Source of the DNA: Geobacter sp. DSM 9736
Lineage (GTDB): Bacteria; Desulfobacterota; Desulfuromonadia; Geobacterales; Geobacteraceae
Assembly (NCBI RefSeq): GCF_900187405.1
Contig: NZ_LT896716.1
Location: forward strand, 124,001-188,000
Direction: 5' to 3'
DNA: 64,000 nucleotides
Both the position numbers and the translations under genes were made by a program. Under the pieces are notes generated by a model. That model searched no databases. It had not been told where the DNA came from and was given only the letters and a program-made list of their open reading frames with translations. This document shows positions 10,116 through 17,295 of the stretch, one piece after another; position 1 is the stretch's first letter; each line of letters starts with the position of its first letter.

Positions 10116-11603
10116 CTATACAGCCGTTCTTCCGGTCATGGCGGTGGTGATCATCTCCCGCATCCTTCCCGCTGTGATTCCCTCCGTAAGCGGGACTACA
10201 TCGTCGCGCCCCATTCGTTCCAGCACCAGAAGGGCGTATCCGAAATGCCGGTCCGCCTCGCGGCGCGCCGTCCTCCGCAGAGCCAGGTTCCCCCTGGCAA
10301 AGTGGGCGACTATCAGGTCATGGTCCAGGTAGAGCGCCCGCTTCAGGGCCAGGTCCTCCTCTTCGGCCAGGTCCATTTCCTGGAGTATCGTCGCCAGAAG
10401 CACATAGAGGCCCGCGTTAAGCTTGTCACCCGATATTGCCTGTTCGCACAGCTCGCGTGCACGCTGCAGCCGTCCCAGATTTGCCTGCACCCTTGCCATC
10501 AGCTCAATGACGCTGCTGCGTGCGTCACGCACCATAAGCTCTTTCAGCATCTCTTCCGCATCGCCGTAGCGCCCGCTGCGGTAGGCCTCTTCAGCGTCCC
10601 TGTAGAGATCGGAAGGGGGGGGAGGCGGAGCCGGTTCCGGGGCTTTGCGCGCCGCCGAACCGGGGGGCGCTACAATCGGTCTCTGCTGGGAGATCGTCAT
10701 TTGCGGAGCCGAGACCCGCGAGGATGGCGGAGCGGGTCGAACCCGACCATCCTCCCCCTCCTTGACGTAATAGACCCACCCAGGAAGCCTCATCTCCGAA
10801 AAGGGTGAAAATACAGAGGGGGAGGACTCGGTGGGGCTGGCCGCCAGAATGCCCCGGTGAACGAGGCAACGGTGGAACTTGCGCACCACGTCCGCCTGCT
10901 GCTGTTGCGTGAAGTACATCAGGACGTTGCGGCAGAAGATTAAGTCCATGGCGTTGGTGCGGTTCAGGAGAGAAGGGTACAGGTCGTCGGCCAGGTTCAG
11001 ATAGGAGAAGGTTACGCAGTCCTGGAGGCTGGGAACGATCCGGTAGCGTCTGGGAGCCACCGCAGTGAAGTAGCGCTCCCTGATCCGGGGCGCGACGGAG
11101 CGGAACGACCAGTCGCCATAGATCCCTTCCCTGGCCTTTCGCAGGAAGCCAGGGTTTATGTCGGTTCCCAGGATCGTGATGTTCCATTCTTCCATGTCAG
11201 GCAGCAGCCGGCTCAGGAGTATGGCCACCGAGTACGGTTCCTCACCCGTGGCGCAGCCCGCGGACCAGATGCGGAGGTGCCTGCCGTTGCCCCTGCGGTC
11301 GCGGATCAGTGGCGGGAATACATCCCGCTCCAGAGTTTCGAACATTTTAGGGTCCCGGAAAAAGTAGGTTTCCCCGATGGTGAGGTGGCTGGCCAGGATC
11401 TCCACCTGGTGTTTCGACAGGGGGGCCTGCATCAGCCACCGCACGCAATCCTCGTCGTCGTCGAACCCGAATTCCCTGGAAGCCCACCCGATGCCTCTCA
11501 TCAGGTCCGAATGCCGCTCCCGCGGGAAACGGAGCCCCATGTGCAACGAGATGTACTCGCTGAACCTGAGGAGGAGTTCTTCGGAGATCCGGCGTTGGGT
11601 CAT
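10116..11603 (-). CDS. cheR: CheR-type receptor methyltransferase with TPR-like C-terminus (WspC-like)
   Basis: A 495-residue protein. Residues about 5-270 form the CheR fold: a helical N-terminal domain, the SAM-binding motif IWSAGCATGEEPYSVAI, and the later LIFCRNVLMYFT. It transfers methyl groups from SAM to glutamates of receptors. A proline-rich linker (about 315-335) leads to tetratricopeptide-like helices (about 335-460), with a DAEEAYRSGRYGDAEEMLKEL repeat. TPR fusions to CheR are seen in WspC and FrzF. Its ATG overlaps the stop of the upstream cheW (ATGA), with a strong GGAGGGGG site. The TPR part probably recruits the enzyme to a partner, replacing the missing pentapeptide on the receptor (inference). 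Confidence 0.95.
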   Translation of the reverse strand: MTQRRISEELLLRFSEYISLHMGLRFPRERHSDLMRGIGWASREFGFDDDEDCVRWLMQAPLSKHQVEILASHLTIGETYFFRDPKMFETLERDVFPPLIRDRRGNGRHLRIWSAGCATGEEPYSVAILLSRLLPDMEEWNITILGTDINPGFLRKAREGIYGDWSFRSVAPRIRERYFTAVAPRRYRIVPSLQDCVTFSYLNLADDLYPSLLNRTNAMDLIFCRNVLMYFTQQQQADVVRKFHRCLVHRGILAASPTESSPSVFSPFSEMRLPGWVYYVKEGEDGRVRPAPPSSRVSAPQMTISQQRPIVAPPGSAARKAPEPAPPPPPSDLYRDAEEAYRSGRYGDAEEMLKELMVRDARSSVIELMARVQANLGRLQRARELCEQAISGDKLNAGLYVLLATILQEMDLAEEEDLALKRALYLDHDLIVAHFARGNLALRRTARREADRHFGYALLVLERMGRDDVVPLTEGITAGRMREMITTAMTGRTAV

Positions 11604-12094
11604 GGTCCCCCTCCGCTGTCGGCGGGAAGCGCACCGTCCAGGGGGGCGAGGAGAATGTCGAGGTCGTGGATGACGACGAGGCCGTCGGGCAGGGTGAGAA
11701 CACCTTCAACGGCCTCAAGGCCGGAGAGTATCTGCGATGCGGGTGCCAAGCGCCCCCCGGGGAGGACTCCTTCGACCGAATCGACCAGTAGTGCCGCCAT
11801 GCGGCGCGGGGTTCTCGCGATGAGGAGCTGATCCGTGAGGAGAATCTCGCGGGGGGGGATGCCGAGACGTCGCCGCAGGTCGATTACCAGTGTTATTGTC
11901 CCCGCTATATCGATTACTCCAGCAACCTCTTCAGGCGCTCCCGGAAGAGGGGTCACCTCCACTGCCTGCACGACTTTTTCCACCACTCGCAGGGGGAGAG
12001 CGAGCCGGTGCCCTTCGACGGAGAATAGAACGAGACGCTCTTCTCTCCTTTCGGGCTCTCCTGATCTTCTGAGGCGCGGCGTCTCCATGGTCAC
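11600..12094 (-). CDS. cheW: CheW adaptor (WspB-like), first gene of the chemosensory operon
   Basis: A CheW domain of about 155 residues: RLVLFSVEGHRLALPLRVVE, then VAGVIDIAGTITLVIDLRRRLG. It couples receptor to CheA. Start choice: GAGGAG lies six bases before a GTG at 12094, and an ATG follows at 12088; an upstream GTG at 12112 is open but poorly placed. The gene overlaps cheR by four bases. Promoter B (12155-12182) stands just upstream, so this gene probably opens the operon that runs to 2845. The C-terminal tail after the CheW core is acidic and glycine-rich. Confidence 0.9.
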   Translation of the reverse strand: MTMETPRLRRSGEPERREERLVLFSVEGHRLALPLRVVEKVVQAVEVTPLPGAPEEVAGVIDIAGTITLVIDLRRRLGIPPREILLTDQLLIARTPRRMAALLVDSVEGVLPGGRLAPASQILSGLEAVEGVLTLPDGLVVIHDLDILLAPLDGALPADSGGGP

Positions 12095-12154
12095 GATGAT
12101 CTCCTCGCCCACCGCCTGTTTCAGATGTGTATCAGTTGTTACCTCTCTCCATTA

Positions 12155-12182
12155 ACTATAGCTGTGGGCGCACGGGGCGCAA
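12155..12182 (-). promoter_or_regulatory. Promoter B (TTGCGC-N16-TATAGTTAA) of the Wsp-like operon
   Basis: On the minus strand TTGCGC at 12182-12177 and TATAGT at 12160-12155, with a 16-base spacer, followed by TAA and preceded by GC. It lies about 60 bases before the first cheW and after the kinase gene ending at 12210, so it would drive the chemosensory operon. Confidence 0.7.
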
Positions 12183-12209
12183 CCTCCCGGCGCGTGCCGC
12201 GAACAATCG

Positions 12210-14753
12210 TCAGCCTTCTGTCTGATCCTCCCGAGCGGGGATGGAAAAGAAGAAGGTCGTGCCTTTTCCCGGTGTGGACTCAACCCAGATACGTCCGCCA
12301 TGGCGCTCGACGATCTTCTTGCAGGAGGCGAGGCCGATGCCGGTGCCGGGGTACTCGTCCTGGGTGTGTAGCCGCTGGAAGACCTGAAATATCCTGTCGA
12401 AAAAGCGGGGCTCGATCCCTATGCCGTTGTCGGAAACGGAGAAGACCCAGTCCGCCTCCTCTCTGCTGCAGGAAAGGTGAATGCGGGGGGGCGCATCGGC
12501 CCTGCGGTACTTGAGGGCGTTACCTATCAGGTTCTGCAGGAGCTGGAGAATCTGTATCTCATCCCCCCACACTGTAGGGAGGGTATCGGTGGTGACGACA
12601 GCTTCCGCCTCCTTGACGGCGGCCTGCAGGTTGTCGATGGCGGCCCTGCATGCCGCGGCGGCATCCACCGGGCCGAAGGCTGCTCCCTGGGAGATTCTCG
12701 AATAGCCGAGGAGGCCTTCTACCAGTTTCTGCATCCTCGTCGTCCCATCCACTGCGAAACCTATGTACTGCCGCGCCTTGTCGTCGAGCATGTCGGCGTA
12801 TTTGCGCTGCAGCAGACCCATGTAGCCGGAGATCATCCGGAGCGGCTCCTGGAGGTCGTGGGAGGCGACGTAGGCGAACTGTTCCAGTTCACGGTTTGAA
12901 CGGGCAAGTTCCGCCAGGGTCTGCCGAAGGGCCTCCTCCGCTTCCTTCCTTTCGGTAATGTCCCGGTAGTAGACCTCCAGGAGCCCATCCCGCGGATAGG
13001 CGTGGACTTCGTGCCACCTGTCGTTTATCCGGGAGCGTCCCTCGAAATGCACCGGTCGGTTCTCCTGCATGGCCGCGAGGTAGTGCCGGTGGAATTCGCT
13101 TCCCACCACCCGGGGGAACTCTTCCCAGAACACCTTGCCCAAGAGTCCTGCGGCAGGCCTTCCGAAGAGCCTTTCCGCATGTTCGTTGATCTCCACCAGC
13201 CTCCATTCCTGGTCGAGGACGAAGTAGGCGTCGGTGATGCTCGAAATGATCCCGTTGAGCCGCAGGGTCAGCTTCTCCGCCTCGGAGAAGAGCCGCGCGT
13301 TTTCAAGGGCCAGCGATGCCGACGCCGCTACTTTCTCCGTGAAGTCTATGTCGCCGGCAGGCGTGAAGCCAGTCTTTCTCCACCCGTATCCCAGCACGCC
13401 GAAGACCTCTCCCCGGCTGATGAGGGGCACGATCAGGAGGGAACGCGCCCCATGCTCGCCGGCAAGCCTCCGGTTCAGTTGCCTGTCCGCCTCGACATCG
13501 GGACAGACATACGTTCTTCCCGTCCGACGGACCAGGGTGAACGCGCGGAGCTCCTCCATGGGAAAGGATGCGCCGAGCATGTCGCGAGACAGGTTATGCA
13601 CGTACCGGATTATCCATTCGCCTGCCTGGAACATGGCGACTGTAACCATGTCGGCGCCTATGCAGACGGCGGCTTCGGCAATGCTCTTCTCGATGATCGT
13701 GTCGGCGTCGTGGGTGGACATGAGAAGAGAGTTGATGCCGTTCAGGCAGTCGCCAAGCCCCTTCTCCCTGGCCATCCACTGTTCGGCGCTCTTTCTGCCG
13801 GTTATGTCGATGGTGATCGCCATGGCTTCGCTTCTGCCGTCGAGCTTCGTACCCGCAAAAAGCCCCCAGAACCTGGTGCCGTCCTTGCGGAGGTACTCCT
13901 TCTCGTACGGGGCCATCCGTCCCGTCGCCTCCAGTTCCTCCATTGCCGCCAGGGTTCGGCCCATCCATTCCGGAGGCGTCAGGCGGTCCCAGCGTATCTC
14001 TCCCCGGTCGAGTTCTTCCCTTGTGAAGCCGACCAGGGAGAGCCATGGACCGTTTGCTCCCACCACGCGGCCGTCAAGCTCGAAGTAGGCGATGCCGAAA
14101 ATGCCGCTTTCGCTCAGGCAGCGGAAATACATCTCGGTCTCCCGCAGCGCCTGTTCCGCCTGTGACCGTTCCCGAAAGAGAATGGCGTTTTTGAGGGCAA
14201 GGCCCAGGGACGCGGCGACCCTGTTCACGAAATCGATTTCCAGGTCGGAAAAGGTGCGGCCGGGGGTGTGATAGTGGAGGGAGAAATCGCCGATCATATC
14301 CTCTCCGACCATTATCGCCGCATCGATAAGCGCCCTGATGCCGTAGCGCTCATTGGTCTGCCGGTCGGCACGTTCGTCGTTGAGGGCGTCATCGATCACA
14401 ACCGTTCGCCGCTCGCGGCATGCCCACACCGAATAGCGCACTTCGGTCTCCGCCAGCGCACCGTCGACCTCCTCACGCGGCATCCCGTAGGTGTACCGGG
14501 GAACCCACCGCTCCGCCTCCGGCATGTAGATTACCGCCGACTCCGCTCCCACCCCCCGCGCCGTCTCCACGACCACCTGCTGCATGATCTCGTCGAAGTC
14601 GAGGGCCGAGTGGATGAGGGAGTTGATGCGGTCCAGTTCGCCGCTGAAGTGGCGGATCTTCTCCAGGAGCCCCCCCAGCCGCCGCACTTCGTCGGCGAGC
14701 TGCGCTTCCCGCTGGCTGCATCCCGGATCGCCTGTTCTGTGGTTACCGTCCAT
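12210..14753 (-). CDS. GAF-PAS-GAF-PAS sensor histidine kinase
   Basis: An 847-residue soluble kinase. A GAF domain (about 30-185, INSLIHSALDFDEIMQQVV) is followed by PAS (about 190-315), a second GAF (about 325-490), a second PAS (about 495-612), then the shared core SNRELEQFAYVASHDLQEPL (acceptor His near 635) and ATPase domain. The first GAF is closely similar to that of the kinase at 17296-20223, including a DFSLHYHT-x-GRTF segment, so these two arose by duplication. There is no PHY domain and no obvious bilin-binding Cys, so a light sensor is not supported. AGAGG stands five bases before the ATG. It lies 19 bases after the response regulator at 14773-15222 in the same direction, suggesting one transcript. 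Confidence 0.92.
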   Translation of the reverse strand: MDGNHRTGDPGCSQREAQLADEVRRLGGLLEKIRHFSGELDRINSLIHSALDFDEIMQQVVVETARGVGAESAVIYMPEAERWVPRYTYGMPREEVDGALAETEVRYSVWACRERRTVVIDDALNDERADRQTNERYGIRALIDAAIMVGEDMIGDFSLHYHTPGRTFSDLEIDFVNRVAASLGLALKNAILFRERSQAEQALRETEMYFRCLSESGIFGIAYFELDGRVVGANGPWLSLVGFTREELDRGEIRWDRLTPPEWMGRTLAAMEELEATGRMAPYEKEYLRKDGTRFWGLFAGTKLDGRSEAMAITIDITGRKSAEQWMAREKGLGDCLNGINSLLMSTHDADTIIEKSIAEAAVCIGADMVTVAMFQAGEWIIRYVHNLSRDMLGASFPMEELRAFTLVRRTGRTYVCPDVEADRQLNRRLAGEHGARSLLIVPLISRGEVFGVLGYGWRKTGFTPAGDIDFTEKVAASASLALENARLFSEAEKLTLRLNGIISSITDAYFVLDQEWRLVEINEHAERLFGRPAAGLLGKVFWEEFPRVVGSEFHRHYLAAMQENRPVHFEGRSRINDRWHEVHAYPRDGLLEVYYRDITERKEAEEALRQTLAELARSNRELEQFAYVASHDLQEPLRMISGYMGLLQRKYADMLDDKARQYIGFAVDGTTRMQKLVEGLLGYSRISQGAAFGPVDAAAACRAAIDNLQAAVKEAEAVVTTDTLPTVWGDEIQILQLLQNLIGNALKYRRADAPPRIHLSCSREEADWVFSVSDNGIGIEPRFFDRIFQVFQRLHTQDEYPGTGIGLASCKKIVERHGGRIWVESTPGKGTTFFFSIPAREDQTEG

Positions 14754-14772
14754 TGTGCCTCTGGAAAAATGT

Positions 14773-15222
14773 CTACCGGCTCGGCGGGAGCTTGGCTATC
14801 CCGAACCAGAAATCCTCCATGCTCTTCACCATATCGAAAAGCTGAGTTATCCCCACCGGTTTGGTGATGTAGCAGTTGGCGTGGAGCATATAGCTTCTCA
14901 TGATGTCCTCCTCCGATTCGGAGGTGGTGAGGACGACGATGGGTATCGTTTTCAGTTCAGGGTCCCTCTTTACCTCGGCAAGCAGCTCCCGCCCATCCTT
15001 CCGGGGAAGGTTCAGGTCGAGGATTACGAGGTCGGGCCGAGGGGCCGCCACATGGCTTCCCCGCCGGTGCAGAAAGTCGAGCCCTTCCTCGCCGTCGTTT
15101 GCCAGATGCACCGCCGTCCGCACCGGCGTTTCCTTCAGCACTTCCTGCATGAGGAAAGCGTCCGCCTCGTTATCCTCCACCAGGAGGATCTCCATGGTTC
15201 TGCCCGGATTGCCGCTATTCAT
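14773..15222 (-). CDS. Rcp1-like single-domain response regulator
   Basis: A 149-residue stand-alone receiver: TMEILLVEDNEADAFLMQEVL, acceptor Asp in DLVILDLNLPRKDGRELL, Thr in VVLTTSESEEDI and Lys in CYITKPVGITQLF. The insertion between the acidic pocket and strand 3 matches the Rcp1 family, partners of phytochrome-type kinases. The start at 15222 is preferred because AAGGAG lies seven bases upstream; longer forms would run far into the preceding kinase. It overlaps the end of the kinase at 15215 by eight bases and precedes the kinase at 12210-14753, so it may serve both. There is no output domain, so it acts as a phosphate relay or binds a partner. Confidence 0.92.
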   Translation of the reverse strand: MNSGNPGRTMEILLVEDNEADAFLMQEVLKETPVRTAVHLANDGEEGLDFLHRRGSHVAAPRPDLVILDLNLPRKDGRELLAEVKRDPELKTIPIVVLTTSESEEDIMRSYMLHANCYITKPVGITQLFDMVKSMEDFWFGIAKLPPSR

Positions 15223-17101
15223 GTCCGACTTCTCCTTTTCTCTCCCGGCTGATTCCCACTCCTTTGGGAAGTGTGAAGAAGAAGGTGGCTCCTTCACCCG
15301 GGGCCGATTCGACCCGGATGCTTCCCCCATGATGCTCGACGATCTTCTTGCAGATGGCGAGCCCCATCCCCGTCCCCTGGTACCGCTGGCGGGTGTGGAG
15401 CCGCTGGAAGATGTGAAAGATCCTGTCGAAGAACCGCGGCTCTATGCCGATGCCGTTGTCACGGACGAAAAATTCCCACATTTCTTCCTGCTCGCGAGCG
15501 CCGACCCGCACCACCGGGGCGGTTCCGGGCTTCCTGAATTTCAGCGCGTTGGACAGCAGGTTCTGGACGAGCTGCACGAGGAGATATTCGTTTCCCCAGA
15601 CTGCCGGGAGCTGATCGACGTCGAGGGCCCCCCCGGTATCTTCAAGCTCCTGCCGGACGTTCAGCGCCCCCTGGCGCACCACCCTCTCCATCGCAACCAG
15701 TTCCCTTTCCCTGTTCTTTTCACCTATCCGGGTAAAGGTCAGCAGGTCGCCGATCAGGGAGTGGATCTGCTTTGCTCCGTCTGCGGCGAAGCGTATGTAG
15801 GTGTTGGCCTGCTCGTCCAGCCGGTCCGTGTACCGCAGCGCCAGAAGCTCCACGTACCTGGCCACCGCCCGCAGGGGCTCCTGGAGATCGTGGGAGGCTA
15901 CGTAGGCGAACTGCTCCAGCTCCCGGTTGGAACGGGAAAGTTCATCCAGCGCCGTCTGAAGCTTTTCTTCCGCCTGCTTTTGAGGATCTATGTCGGTGCA
16001 GGTGCCGAACCAGCGGATGATATTCCCCTCCCTGTCCCGCAGCGGCAGCGCTCGTCCGAGAAACCAGTGATAAGCGCCGTTGGCCCCCTTGAAACGGTAC
16101 TCTATCTCGTACGGTTCTCCCGTTTCGAGACTGTGGTGCCAGCGTTCAAGGGTCCTCCGGTAGTCGTCGGGATGCAGGAGCAGCGACCAGAGTTCCCCCT
16201 GCGTCTCCACCGGAAGGAGGCCCGTGAATTCGTGCCACTTGCTGTTGAAGTATTCATGATAGCCGTCGGGACGGGTAATCCAGACCAGTTGCGGCAACGC
16301 CTCCGTAAGTTGCCGGAACTGCGCCTCGCTCTGGCGCAGCGCTTCCTCCACGGCATGCCGCTCTGTCAGGTCGAGCATGGAGCCGATCATCCGGACTGCT
16401 CTTCCCCCCTCGTCACGAGCGATGATCCCCCTGTCGTAGAAGGTACCGTAGGAGCCGTCCTTGCGACGGAAGCGGTACTCGGCACCCCATGTGTCGGCCT
16501 TGCCGGTAATGGCGGCTTCAATCCCTGCAAGTATCTCTTCACGTTCCTGGGGGTGTATCCGCTCGGCCCAGCCGGAAAAGGCGCCCCCCAACTCATCGGG
16601 GGTGCAGCCGAAGGCCTTCTCTACCGCGTCGTTCCACTGGACCTCGTTGGATGCCACGTCCCAGTCCCATATGACGTCGGTTGTCGCACGGCTCACCAGG
16701 GCGTACCGTTCCTGGGCATTTTCCAGCTCATGCTCGCGCTGCTTCATCTCCGTGATTTCACGCGAGATTCCGCACAGGACCACCGTTCCCTCCTCGTCAC
16801 GCAGTGCGAATTTGTCGGTGAGGAAGATGTGCTGCCGGCCGCCGATGGTCAGCACTTCCTCGGCTGAGACCCCCCTGCCGGCTTCCTGTCGTGCCTGCTC
16901 GTCCTCCCTGCGTACAGTTTCAGCTTCTGTCGCAGGAAGCAGATCGAAGTCGGTTTTGCCTATAATGGCGTGGCGTGAGAGCTCGAAGAGTTCCTCGAAG
17001 CAGCGGTTGACGGAGATGTAGCGGCCTTCCGAATCTTTCAGATAGATGGCGGCGGGAGAATGATAGAAGATTGCCTGGCAGATCTGTGGAATGTCTTTCA
17101 T
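15215..17101 (-). CDS. PAS(x3) sensor histidine kinase
   Basis: A 628-residue soluble kinase. Three PAS domains lie at about 1-125 (IFYHSPAAIYLKDSEGRYIS), 130-255 and 258-385, each closing with a PAC motif. The shared kinase core follows (SNRELEQFAYVASHDLQEPL, acceptor His near 410). N box QNLLSNALKF and G2 GTGMGLAICKK are intact. The promoter at 17177-17204 precedes it. The ribosome site is weak. The stop overlaps the start of the Rcp1-like regulator, so the pair forms a two-component unit with the kinase at 12210 behind it. Its core is the most divergent of the set (RAVARYVELLALRY in place of RMISGY-type sequence). Confidence 0.92.
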   Translation of the reverse strand: MKDIPQICQAIFYHSPAAIYLKDSEGRYISVNRCFEELFELSRHAIIGKTDFDLLPATEAETVRREDEQARQEAGRGVSAEEVLTIGGRQHIFLTDKFALRDEEGTVVLCGISREITEMKQREHELENAQERYALVSRATTDVIWDWDVASNEVQWNDAVEKAFGCTPDELGGAFSGWAERIHPQEREEILAGIEAAITGKADTWGAEYRFRRKDGSYGTFYDRGIIARDEGGRAVRMIGSMLDLTERHAVEEALRQSEAQFRQLTEALPQLVWITRPDGYHEYFNSKWHEFTGLLPVETQGELWSLLLHPDDYRRTLERWHHSLETGEPYEIEYRFKGANGAYHWFLGRALPLRDREGNIIRWFGTCTDIDPQKQAEEKLQTALDELSRSNRELEQFAYVASHDLQEPLRAVARYVELLALRYTDRLDEQANTYIRFAADGAKQIHSLIGDLLTFTRIGEKNRERELVAMERVVRQGALNVRQELEDTGGALDVDQLPAVWGNEYLLVQLVQNLLSNALKFRKPGTAPVVRVGAREQEEMWEFFVRDNGIGIEPRFFDRIFHIFQRLHTRQRYQGTGMGLAICKKIVEHHGGSIRVESAPGEGATFFFTLPKGVGISRERKGEVGHE

Positions 17102-17176
17102 CGGCTGGCACCATCGGGGAGGCTTGTGTCGGCCGCCTCAGAGCCTGAAAGAGCCGGTCTGGGATGCTCACTGTTA

Positions 17177-17204
17177 ACTATAGCCGCGCTGGGGTTAGGC
17201 GCAA
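17177..17204 (-). promoter_or_regulatory. Promoter C (TTGCGC-N16-TATAGTTAA)
   Basis: TTGCGC at 17204-17199 and TATAGT at 17182-17177 on the minus strand with a 16-base spacer, 76 bases before the kinase start at 17101. Flanking bases GC before and TAA after the -10 match promoters B and D. Confidence 0.7.
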
Positions 17205-17295
17205 GGAGGGGGAAGGTATTGGTCCATGCTATCAGAGATAAAGGCAGAGCAGGCTTCTGAGCTATCGGGAAGGGAGTTCCAGCGCTACCCGCTTT

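Noticed and set aside
14900-16867. Long open frame (over 650 codons) on the plus strand
   Set aside because: It is antisense to the kinase at 15215-17101 and the regulator at 14773; its product shows no domain, and the kinase on the other strand has complete motifs. High G+C content opens such shadow frames.
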